Source of the DNA: Dermacentor variabilis
Lineage: Eukaryota; Arthropoda; Arachnida; Ixodida; Ixodidae
DNA length: 64,000 nt
Direction of reading: 5' to 3'
NCBI RefSeq assembly: GCF_050947875.1
Contig: NC_134574.1
Coordinates: forward strand, 106,917,469-106,981,468
The translations under genes and the position numbers were made by a program. The notes beneath the pieces were generated by a model, which saw nothing but the letters and a program-made list of their open reading frames with translations, was not told the DNA's origin and ran no database searches. This document shows positions 23,198 to 32,088 of this stretch, one piece after another. How positions within the stretch are numbered: the stretch's first letter is position 1; each line of letters starts with the position of its first letter.

Positions 23198-25870
23198 TTT
23201 CATCGTCCACGTGTCAGACGATTCTCCATGAACAGGAGCACCTCTATCCAATGGAAGTGTGCTGGCCGGAAAGATAGTGGTGAACGTATTTGCGTTCTTG
23301 ACCCGAAGCTGCCATACCTGACCGTTTGCGACCACATGCTCATTTTTTCCCACATTACTCGCGATACTCAAACACAAGTTCTTCGCAAACAGGAGCGCCT
23401 GCACGAAACGAAAACTCCGTATCCGCCTCACACACGTGGCCCCCCTATCATTATACAAGTTCACAGAGAGAGAAAAAAAAAAAAAAAGGAAAACGAAGAC
23501 GCAATGGGTTCGCGAAGGTCAAAGGACACGGCGGCTGCCGACGATAATATGATCGCGTAGCGTGCTCGAAACGACGCATAAGCTCAAGCATTTCGAAAAC
23601 CGCGAGCGACGTTATTTTTGGGGTATTTCGAGGTCATTTTGTGCAAATCTGACCACAGCACGAGCCGATACAAAAGCGTTTCCGTTCATGACGTCTTTCT
23701 TTCTTTGCGTGAATCTGCCTTAAAAAATAGAAAGAAAAAGAGGAATCACGGAGATACTTCGGACGATCAGCCAATGCCAAAAAGAACTCGCCCGCTGTTT
23801 GCTTTCCAGTCGGGAGCAAACGTTCGGGGATAATGTCGGCGCGTGCATACGTTATTCGAGAGGATCCCGATTCGGCGCCCCAAATTTGCATATGCGGCGC
23901 GTGACCCGGCCACGATCCGATCAACAGTGACCTCGCCGACTAACGGCCTAAGACCAACAGACTCGCCCCCAAAGACGACTGCCCTAAATCTGTCCTAACC
24001 GTTGCCATAATGATCGCCGTAATCAGGCGAAAGGCTAGGCCTAACGTCGGCGAATCGGCACTCCTATACGCTACAGGCTAGGCTGCACGCTGGACCCCCG
24101 CTAGATGAGAACGCTCTGACTCAAGTTTGTAAAGCAATGCGACCGAAGACACCGTTCGACACAACCTGCGCGGAGTACTGAGAGAAAAAAAGCACGCAAC
24201 AACTTGAATTGGCGCCAGACTGACTGAAATGTCGCGAGCTTTCTTTGTAAAACGCGATTGTTAGTAGAGGTCGCGCAGGTTTGTGTGACGCGAGCTGCAC
24301 AGTTGCCTACTGAAAAATAAGAAAAAGACAGGAAATAAAGAGTTAAATAGCTGCAATTCAGAAACGTGCAGCTTTAGTAAATCTTCACGAAGTTCGTTTA
24401 TACTGGCTTTCGAGAAAGAAAGAAAAAAAAAGAGAAAGAAACTTTCAGTTCTATCGATACGAGACACGAAAGGTTTCAAACCACTACGCCCTGAGGTTTG
24501 CACAGAGCGATGAAGCCGGCTATGTATATTCCGAGCGGCTCACGCAGTTAGGCAACACTTAAACGTAAAAGAAGTTAAAACGAAGGCGTTTCGAGCGAAT
24601 CTTCGCCGCTGCCGTTTGTTGAATCGCTTAAAGGTTTCGAGCTGCATATCAGAGCTCCGTATATCGCTCGTAAAGGGGTCGCTGCCCCGTTTCGCGAGAA
24701 AGTGCTCGCACAGAAAACACTTACGAAGTCAGTGAAAAACGACTGCGTCGATTTAACACACGCGCGACAAGGGTTACCCAAGGCATCGATTCGAGCAAGC
24801 TAAACAGCAACTTTAACGGGAAAGTTATAGCCTTTTAGAGTGTGTACAACTTTCGACACACATAAACAGAACGTTCTCAGCACCCCGTACGCAATCTGAA
24901 TATATACGCGCTGAAAAGCGACCTTCTCGGCCACAGTGCTCGTCGACCAAGTTTATGTTCTTAGAATGCCACTTATCCACAGAAGAGAGTGAATTAAGAC
25001 AGGCGTGCCGAGGCCCGATGAACACATCAACGACAATAAACAACACCCTGCGTAAACCATTCAACCTCGAATAAACATTAAGTAAGCAACCCGAGACTGT
25101 GCAGTTGTTTGTGCTGATAGTCCTACTATGATAGAACCCCGCTCTTTGCGATAGCCTCGATAGTCTTTTTTTTTTTTTTCGTATTGCTCGAGCCTCGTAA
25201 AGGAGACGGCAAGGGTATGCGACACATCTGCAGACAGGCTGCAAGGACGCTGCGAGCGTTCGACGTCACGCACAACAGCCGCAGCCCCGTCGCATGCTTG
25301 CGAAAACGCGCGTCCCTAGTTGCCTATTAGACTAATTACCCATGGCGTACAAGACATTTAAGAACCGTATAGGCGGTGCGAAGCCGCCGTCGCATTACGC
25401 AACTAACCACGCGCATGTATATATACACACGCATACAATCAAAGCTCGTTCGCAGTGGCTACTCCTGGGATTCGACGTCAGCTTATGCTAGGCTATGGTT
25501 TCTTTTTCTTTCTTTTCTTTTTTTCATCTTACAGTTGGCTGACGCGTCGCTTCTGCCTCTATTGAACGGGAAAACGAATTGAAACGTAATTCCACAATAA
25601 TTACGCATTCCTGGTTAAATCTCACAATAACTGCGCTTCGGAGCACTATAGCTCTTCATTACAAATGTTTTTTTTTCTTTTCTTTTTCTCGGCACTACAG
25701 GTGCTTGGCAAACCGGTGTAGGTGTATACGTGCTGCGCACCCGCGCGACACCTTCAACCACTACTTGTTCCAAGCGTGAGCAACAGCAGCTGCGTAAGAA
25801 AAGGACTGGAGAACAGAACGTGCATTTATCGGACGCGACGAAAGGCGGGCACCGTGATGCGCATACTCAC

Positions 25871-25988
25871 TTCTGGCAAGGACAGACGCAGATGCCGCAG
25901 CACTTCTCCATTCCGGTTAGATTCTTCTCGGCCTCCTTCATGTCGGCGTTTATTTTGTCCATGTCCTCTTCGATGCGGTCCAGTTGCT
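25871..25988 (-). CDS. SNAP25: SNAP-25 exon 5 (118 nt), end of Qb helix and cysteine cluster
   Basis: The minus-strand frame gives [19 protein letters not shown], then [10 protein letters not shown] and [10 protein letters not shown], a near match to arthropod SNAP-25. It covers the C-terminal half of the Qb SNARE helix and the start of the linker with its palmitoylation cysteines, which anchor the protein to the plasma membrane. Five cysteines are present (CC-GI-C-V-C-P-C). The exon enters with AG (phase 1) after either exon 4 and leaves AA (phase 2), which joins G of exon 6 to make Lys. The acceptor is ccctcgcag and the donor gtgagt. The length equals the 118 nt of vertebrate exons 5a/5b. 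I saw no duplicate of this exon, unlike in vertebrates where this exon is the alternative pair. Confidence 0.95.
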
Positions 25989-27045
25989 CTGCGAGGGCGC
26001 GACACACACGACGCGTAGCACGAGTCAGAGTCACATGACGCAGGTTCACAGCGTCTCGTGCCAAAGCCACCTAGAAAAGGTGGCTTTTCTCGTGCGCGGT
26101 TTACCCTTCGCCGAAGCACACAGTCCGTGACATTTCTACGAGAGGAACGCAGCTTCGGTTCTCATATTTGTCGGATAACACTTTCAATGCTTCCAAGTAT
26201 TGCTTCGCTATACACGTCTTCACCACACGCTTCACGCCTTCCGACCTGATTAGACTGGAAGAAATCGGCACGGACAGGAAACACACACGAAGCTGACGTA
26301 AGAGGAGCGGAGCTGCGCTTGATTTTAACTCTGTGCTAACTGATCAAGCTGTCCACAATGTTAATTCCAACCTTGAGACGCTGGCTGCGAAAAATATTTT
26401 TTTTCTATGTTCTTTTTTTTTTTTTGCGAGTACCCTGCTCCGAAGACTTTTGTGCTCTGGGGCACAGTTCAGTGGCTTTGGCAGAAAAGAATTTTGCGTT
26501 GATCGCTCTACGGAACCGCGCAGTCCACACGACAAATATGAATTCATGTGTGGTCCTGTGACCGTATCGCAGATTTTTTTTTCTTTTTTACATCTATTTG
26601 TGACTTTCGTGCTTAATATATGCAGTGTGATATTCGAGCCTTATGTTTTCTTCTCTTTCACGCGTATACGAATCTGTATTTTTACCTTGCCTCGTGTTTC
26701 CTTACGCATATCCCGCGTGAGCTCCTGCAAACACCCTGAATGTTTATGTTTCGTTCTTCGTGTTTAAGTTAGTAAATGCCGCGGTCCCTGGGGCACGCGC
26801 CCAACCAAGTACTATATATATATATATATATATATTCGTCCGCGCTTCAAACATCGGTGGGATGTCGAATAAAGCCGATTTTAATTGAACTGAGTTGACT
26901 ATGCTAAATATATCGCGTGCCTCATAGCACACTACGCGTCTCCGGTCATCGCACACGGTGACAAGCGTTAGCCGGAGGAACCGCGACATCACAAGGGAAA
27001 CGAGCGGCACATAATTTCAACGTCAATGTACAGGCAGCTCCTTAC
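25989..27045 (-). other. SNAP-25 intron between exon 4B and exon 5
   Basis: A 1057-nt intron with gtaagg at its start and ccctcgcag at its end. It contains a (TA)n tract at 26813-26835, T-rich runs and a small hairpin near 26068-26086. No SINE was seen. If 4A is used instead of 4B this becomes part of a 2.7-kb intron. Confidence 0.8.
26813..26835. repeat. (TA)n microsatellite
   Basis: Eleven to twelve TA units, in the intron between exons 4B and 5. Confidence 0.95.
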
Positions 27046-27094
27046 CGCCTTGCTTGTCGAGTTCCACGATAGTTTTGACACCAGCGTCCGATGC
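27046..27094 (-). CDS. SNAP25: SNAP-25 exon 4B (49 nt, alternative to 4A)
   Basis: This minus-strand exon reads ASDAGVKTIVELDKQG plus one base. It has the same length and phases as exon 4A, 8 of 16 identical residues and several conservative changes (I/V, R/K, L/I, E/D). The zero-layer Gln is kept. The residue before it changes from Glu to Lys, and the Ala four residues before the Gln becomes Glu. DAG-KT also resembles the SNAP-23 version of this segment. The donor is gtaagg, as for 4A. The acceptor is weak: an A-rich run (gacaaaaaaaaatccag) replaces the pyrimidine tract, with a CTAAC branch-point-like motif about 54 nt upstream (27148-27152). A weak acceptor fits regulated splicing. Only transcripts can show use, but an intact frame, conserved core residues and both splice sites argue against a dead copy. 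Confidence 0.85.
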
Positions 27095-28710
27095 CTGGAT
27101 TTTTTTTTGTCAAGTGCGAGGTGACGAATGGCGACAAGTGTGCGAAAGTTAGATTTTCCGAACGCAGCGTCGCACATTAACCGTAGTATTTTTTTTTTTT
27201 AATCGTACGGGCGTTTGCAATGAGGCATGGGTGTGTGGAGAAGCAGCGTGTAATAGGCCAAGCAGACAAAAAAAGAAAGAAAGAATAGTAATAAAGAACG
27301 CAGGCCCGAAAAGTGCGTAAAACACAGCCCCGGGAGTGTTGACCGAAGCAATTCAAAAATTGTGACGCGTCGCACCCCAGCCGAAGTGAAGAAAAAAAAT
27401 AACAAGCAAACCAAAGAAAAACACAAGGAACACAAGGCATGGCCGGGCGAAATAGGCGTGCGTTCGGGTGGCAGACGCAGTGCAGGTCCGGTGCGCAGGC
27501 GGTGTACGTGGTGCAGGACAGCCGAGCGCAGGAACCAAGGTGTGGCGAGGGCAACCATGAAAAGAAAACAGAAAAAAAAAGAAACAGAAATGCGAAACTG
27601 AGGAAACGAGATAAAGAAAGAGCCATTCTCTTCGCTGAGACCAGGCAAAGTACACAACGGACGCGCTTGCGTAGTGCGTAATATTCCTGCGCTATCAGTT
27701 GTAGCAGACAACGCGATAAGGAATTTTTGATGAAATTATAGTGATAAATAAATCCACTCGACGAACACCTACGCGACGGTTATTCTCGCAAAAAGAAATA
27801 CTCTGCGCCTGCCTACAAAGAAAGCACACTGGGGTTGAAAATTACAATTCCTGGTTTTTACACGCAAGAAAACAAAAAGCCACGATTCGATTATGAGGTC
27901 CGCCGCAGGATTAATTTAGACCACCTGAGGGTTATTTAACGTGCACCCAATGAACGCTAGGCGGGAGTTTTTTTCTTTCTTTCATTTTTCTGCATTCCGC
28001 CTCTGCCAGAATGCCGCCCCCCGTGGCTGGGGTCGAACCCGCGACCCCGCGCTAGGCGCCGCAACGCCACAGCCAGTGAGCACGACTCCAAATTTGACAA
28101 CTGATTACGAGCGATGGGATTGACCTCCCAATCCTTGCAGACGGCGGTTAAGCTTGCCGATAGTTACGTGCAAGAAAAACTGCGGCAGGATGGCGAGGAG
28201 CGCCCTTTAAAAGCACACCTGAGAAGGACATTTCGAGCGCTGTCGGGCACACCAAAACACCCGCTCAGCGACAAACGCGTTTACTATCAGTTCCCATTGT
28301 AGGATTTGCCACTCAACTTGCGAAGCTAATCTAGCGAAAATGTCCTCCGTAATTAAAAAAAAACAAAGAGAAAACGTTACTGCACTACGCAAGCAGACGA
28401 CCATCGGCACACGCTGAGGCAAGTAGCTGAAGGTGCGAATGTCAACACAGGAAGACGAAAAAAAAAAAATGAAAGACAAGTCGTCACTCATTTACGGCAA
28501 GAAAACGACAAACGATCAAAAGGCAACTCAAGTGGCTCAAGCAACAAAAGTGATACGAGTACACTATACTGCTACGACATTGCAAAACTGTAGAAAACAA
28601 AATGCGAGAGGAGAAAGAGGAGGAGGAGAGGTGCAGCGCTCGTGCGGGTCAGAAACCCCAAGCATGGCGTCACGCTGGCCCGAGCGTGACGTAAGAGGCC
28701 CAGTCCTTAC
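27095..28710 (-). other. SNAP-25 intron between exons 4A and 4B
   Basis: A 1616-nt interval separating the two alternative 49-nt exons. It contains one SINE in the same orientation as the gene (27878-28083) and several homopolymer tracts. I see no obvious complementary pair of the docking/selector type used by the fly Dscam gene, but one could not be excluded by eye. The minus-strand ORFs at 27177-27711 are pyrimidine-rich and look spurious. Confidence 0.75.
27878..28083 (-). mobile_element. SINE between the alternative exons 4A and 4B
   Basis: It has the same organisation as the copy at 22962-23197: tRNA-like head at the right end (box A GTGGCTGTGG, box B GGGTTCGACCCC on the minus strand), body with TTATTTAACGTGCACC, and tail near CGATTCGATTATGAGG. 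A T/C-rich insertion interrupts the body. No clear target duplication. It lies about 630 nt downstream of exon 4A on the gene strand. Confidence 0.8.
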
Positions 28711-28759
28711 CTCCTTGTTCGTCGAGAGCAACTAATGTTCGTATGCCAGCTTCCTTGCT
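28711..28759 (-). CDS. SNAP25: SNAP-25 exon 4A (49 nt, canonical variant)
   Basis: This minus-strand exon reads SKEAGIRTLVALDEQG plus one base, which matches the central Qb-SNARE segment of fly SNAP-25 with at most one difference. The glutamine of DEQG corresponds to Q53 of the human protein, the ionic zero-layer residue of the SNARE bundle. The acceptor is a good pyrimidine tract (cttccccctcag) and the donor is gtaagg. The exon enters in phase 0 after exon 3 and leaves one base (G) that joins AG of exon 5 to make Glu, giving [12 protein letters not shown]. Its 49 nt matches vertebrate exon 4. A second exon of identical length and phase (4B) lies 1.6 kb downstream. Confidence 0.93.
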
Positions 28760-28934
28760 CTGAGGGGGAAGAGAACGTTTGGGTCCAATCGCAAAGGGCG
28801 GAGGCAAAGCGGGAAAGGGTAAAGGCCGACACAGTGAGTAAGGGCAGAAAGTATGTAACAACAGGAGGGTAATGGGGGAAGAGATCGACAATAGGGGAGG
28901 GGGGGGAAGTAGGTGTGATAGGGTTTACACTGGG

Positions 28935-29085
28935 GCTCACAAAGGGCAGAAGAGAGTTTGAAACACTTCGCATTCTAGAGGAAAATCTGGCGCCGCTCTA
29001 CAGTGCCCCACCAATCGGGCTGTTTATCAAGCACGGGAACGATGGGCAGTACAGTGATTCCCCGTCGACTTTGTTGCTAAATTAT
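28935..29085 (+). repeat. Dispersed repeat, copy 2
   Basis: Contains CTAGAGGAAAAT and the CGGGCTGTTTATCAAGCACG core, similar to 8787-8835. It is unidentified and adjacent to a degenerate SINE. Confidence 0.6.
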
Positions 29086-29127
29086 TCAGTCACGGAGTTA
29101 GCCGTCCCGAAAATGTACACGCCGGGT

Positions 29128-29320
29128 TGCGAGGGATCTCGAAGCGGAGGGGTTCCGGATTAATTCTCACCACGTGGGGTGAGAATTACCCAATGCAAGG
29201 TACACGATCGTTCCTTTCATTCTGCTTCCAGTCAGAAGCGGCCGCCGCCGCGGCGGGGCATCGCACCCTCGACCTCGTACTCGGCAATGCAACGAGTTTC
29301 GTTCTAGCCGTTCCAATAGG
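29128..29320 (-). repeat. Degenerate SINE
   Basis: It has GGTTCCGGATTAATTCTCAC, then CACGTGGGGTGAGAATTACC and a CGGCCGCCGCCGCGG region followed by a tRNA-like head remnant. The order matches the SINE at 22962-23197, with heavy divergence. Confidence 0.65.
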
Positions 29321-29427
29321 CATTGAGGGATTGTTACACCAGGATAATTTTTTTTTTTTGGAGCTCATCTTCGATCGCTGAATCTTCCTACGGTAACAAT
29401 TAGCCTCCAGCATGCTATGCTTTCTAA

Positions 29428-29446
29428 ACACACACACACACACACA
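29428..29446. repeat. (CA)n microsatellite
   Basis: Nine CA units. Confidence 0.9.
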
Positions 29447-30491
29447 AAAGTTAATGATACAGAACATACAATTACGCATTCTGAGATTTGCCCAGCGAAC
29501 ATCATCTACATTTAACGACACGCACGCGAAGCAGCGGCGTGACTTATCGATGAGCTCGAAAGGCTCCTGGTGCTCCCGGAAAAAAGGCTAGCATGCTACG
29601 AAATTCAGTCACACACAAAAAAAAAACAATAAAAAAAGCTACAACTAGCTTGCCCAACGAGTGTAGGGGGAATAAAAGAATAACCCATGTGCTGCCTGTG
29701 ACTTCCAGGATGAGTGAACCAATTTCAGCGCCAAACTTTCCTCTAGTAACTATAATGTGAAACACTGCGCACGAACGTAACGCTTTCACTGAGGCAACAC
29801 AGTTGCTCGTTCCCAAAGATAAAGGTCACAGTGCTGCACGAAAAAGGCACAGTGTGAATGGATACACGAATTGTTGAGGATAAGAAAAAAGAATACGCAC
29901 CAAGATTCATATGGCAGAAACGCCAAACTTTATTTACAGGCTTTAAGAAGCAACGACACTCGATACAGCAGCGTAGCGGGAGCTTAATTTCAGAAAGCGT
30001 TTTCAGAACGCGATATCTAGACGTGCTTCGATCCAGCCTGCTCCCATTGCATTTGTCTTAAGAGACAATGTTTAATAAAGACAAAATAAAACTTCGGGCG
30101 GCGTTCTGACAGCAGACGAAGCTCCACCGGCTACGACCCTGTTTCGAGATCTCTTGCGCAAAAGTCTTGCGCGGCGCGGGGAGACCCCATTATTATCTCA
30201 GCATAGAACACTGCACATATGACCAGCGAGATCAAACCCATCGCACCAGTGCGCTAGGCGTAGTACAATTCGAATGAAATTGCCTTCTGCAAAAAAGTTC
30301 TTCTCGCCATTATTGCCGCTGGTATGTTACCACGTCCTCTTCGAGTTTAGCGACGGAACAGCTACGCATATGCCACAGGAAATCAGAGGCTAAATTTATG
30401 TTGGCATCCCGACTTGCAACCGTCCTCGCTACCCATCCTGTTTGTTCGCTGTACCTCTTTTACTTGTCCTCTATTTCTTTTTGTATCTCAG

Positions 30492-30593
30492 AAGACCGTA
30501 GTGTTTGGTCAGCTTGTGCAAAACCGTTGGGACGTATTGCAAGCACCGCAGAAGGCTATTCATACGACAGGAGACACGCAGGACGTGATGAAG
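30492..30593 (+). other. Exon-like 34-codon open segment in the left inverted arm
   Basis: It begins after a pyrimidine-rich stretch ending in CAG and ends directly before GTATGG. Exactly 34 codons lie between, with both borders in phase 0: KTVVFGQLVQNRWDVLQAPQ and then 14 residues ending DVMK. The copy in the right arm (minus strand, about 31374-31273) keeps the same open frame with two residue changes but lacks the GT donor. I do not recognise the peptide. It may be an exon captured by a transposon, or coincidence. Confidence 0.3.
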
Positions 30594-30601
30594 GTATGGT
30601 C

Positions 30602-30635
30602 GCAATAAAGCAAGAAGGATTTCTTGCTTTATTGC
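30602..30635. repeat. Exact 15-bp hairpin
   Basis: GCAATAAAGCAAGAA, a 4-nt loop (GGAT), then the exact reverse complement. It lies just inside the left outer arm of the larger inverted repeat. Confidence 0.9.
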
Positions 30636-30920
30636 AGGCGATATACCGAACGAAATCGAAGGCTGAACGATGTTTGCCCTCGATGGCGAGGCGAGATAAC
30701 ATACTATAGGCGTGCGAGGCCGACGACGTGACACCGCGTGGAAACCACTGGAGAACGACAGATACGTAAGTAGCGACGAACAGACAAAAAAGCAGATGCT
30801 AGCGCTTCCTTGCGGCAAGGCGTACTTCATCGCACTTTTAAGCACCAATAAAGAAACGAACAGATGCATAGAAAACACGAATGTAGGCAGAGCGCTTTGC
30901 CGCGCGAGTCTCTTCTATGC

Positions 30921-31164
30921 ACAGGCGCCGACAAAAGTGGTACACTCCACGCAGACCACGCAGCGGGAGCCGGAGCTACGGCAAACTGCATCGCAACGCC
31001 ATCTACAGGCAGCATCTGGGATCATGTCTGCCGATAATAAAGGGCACCCATTGGCTGTCTCGAGCCCAGATGCCTCCTGTAGATGGCGACGCGATGCAGT
31101 GTGCCACTGCTCCGGCTACCGCTGCGTGGACTGCGTGGAGTGTACCACTTTTGTCGGCGCCTGT
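30921..31164. mobile_element. Inner inverted repeat, MITE-like (about 244 bp)
   Basis: The left arm begins ACAGGCGCCGACAAAAGTGG and the right arm ends in its reverse complement. The arms are about 100 bp (30921-31025 and 31060-31164), with a loop near 31026-31059. The arms match with scattered differences. It has no coding capacity and probably inserted as a unit into the spacer of the larger inverted repeat. Confidence 0.85.
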
Positions 31165-31532
31165 ACGCATGTATTTGCGATCGCTTCAAAAATACGAATG
31201 AAACAGGGGCGTCTTTACGCAGATAGTTTCTCAAAGAGATTTTACGTGGTCGGCACCGTAAAACTCTTCATCGCGTCCTGCGTGTCTCCTGTCGTATGAA
31301 TAGCCTTCTGCGGTGCTTGCAATACGTCCCAACGGTTTCGCACAAGCTGACCAAACACTACGGTCTTCTGAGATGCACACACACAAAAAAAAAAAAGAGA
31401 ACAAGTAAAGGAGGTACAGCGAACATGACGGGTAGCGAGGACGCTCGCAAGTCGCGATGCGAACATAAATTCAGCCTCTGATTTCCTATATGGCAATATC
31501 GACAGTCCTCCCACCAACCGCCGCGAACTCAC

Positions 31533-31707
31533 CTGTTTCCCTTCCCCATCCCCCATTTCGTCACTGCTTTTGCTTGTTTTACAGCTGGGTCTTCATGGAT
31601 GAAGACAGTTATCTTATCGCGCACGTCAGTTGCGGCTGCGCAAATTTCAAAAGCAAGGCCAAGTGCACTCTTATCAACAGAAGGTTCGGGAATCAATGCT
31701 ACAGCGC
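31533..31707 (-). other. Exon-like 57-codon open segment beside the inverted repeat
   Basis: On the minus strand a stretch ending cgtctaccag is followed by 175 nt that are open in one frame: AVALIPEPSVDKSALGLAFE and onward through TDVRDKITVFIHEDP to TKWGMGKGN. It then meets a strong donor, AACAG|GTGAGT. The segment starts and ends out of phase 0 and does not join SNAP-25 exons 3 or 4A in frame. The opposite strand also has a plausible acceptor (tttgttttacag), so the orientation is not certain. I recognise no family. It may be a relic or a component of the neighbouring mobile element. Confidence 0.35.
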
Positions 31708-32017
31708 CTGGTAGACGACACAGTAAAGTTTATTACGCAATGAGGAAGGCCACAGGCTGCCTTTGGAATACCGCAGTCAAAATACTGCCACAAACACACA
31801 AGAAAAAAAAAGCGAAAAGCTGCCAACCAATACATTTGCTAATTAAGTTGCCACAAATAAACAGTCACGTTTGTTTTTACTCCCAGGCAGCCTAGCCTAT
31901 AGAGCGCCGCAAAACAGGGACACATCTGCGGCTAGTAGGACGATAATACTAAGGAATACGGTGTAATCGTGACAATGGATACTACGCCACCTACTAACAT
32001 TATACAACTACTAAAAG

Positions 32018-32018
<1 letters not shown>

Positions 32019-32084
<66 letters not shown>
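32019..32084. repeat. (AT)n microsatellite
   Basis: About 32 AT units. Confidence 0.97.

Positions 32085-32088
<4 letters not shown>

Larger units (their letters stand above)
5652..25870 (-). other. SNAP-25 intron 5 (20.2 kb)
   Basis: Between exon 5 and exon 6 I find no further SNAP-25 exon on the minus strand. Recognisable content is a 153-bp tandem duplication (7108-7407), a dispersed repeat (8690-8870), tRNA-like SINE pieces (10515-10632, 16035-16120, 19215-19340), a composite repeat (15918-16495), a fresh SINE (22962-23197), homopolymer and dinucleotide tracts, and an unexplained minus-strand ORF at 20335-20598. Stretches 5660-7100, 8900-10500, 10640-14800 and 23220-25860 contain nothing I can name. 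The segment 12690-13110 is C-rich and CpG-rich. Confidence 0.8.
30366..31498. mobile_element. Large nested inverted repeat (about 1.13 kb)
   Basis: The outer arms (about 30366-30593 and 31268-31498) are inverted copies of roughly 230 bp at about 90% identity. They carry small indels, such as a CA run present only in the right arm. The spacer contains an exact 15-bp hairpin (30602-30635) and a second inverted repeat (30921-31164). No transposase is readable. It sits in SNAP-25 intron 3, about 1.6 kb upstream of exon 4A on the gene strand. It could be a foldback transposon or two inverted copies of one repeat. Confidence 0.85.

Noticed and set aside
5652..25870. Second copy of exon 5 (as in vertebrate SNAP-25a/b)
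   Set aside because: I looked for the EQLDRIEE and cysteine-cluster signature on the minus strand through the intron and did not see it.
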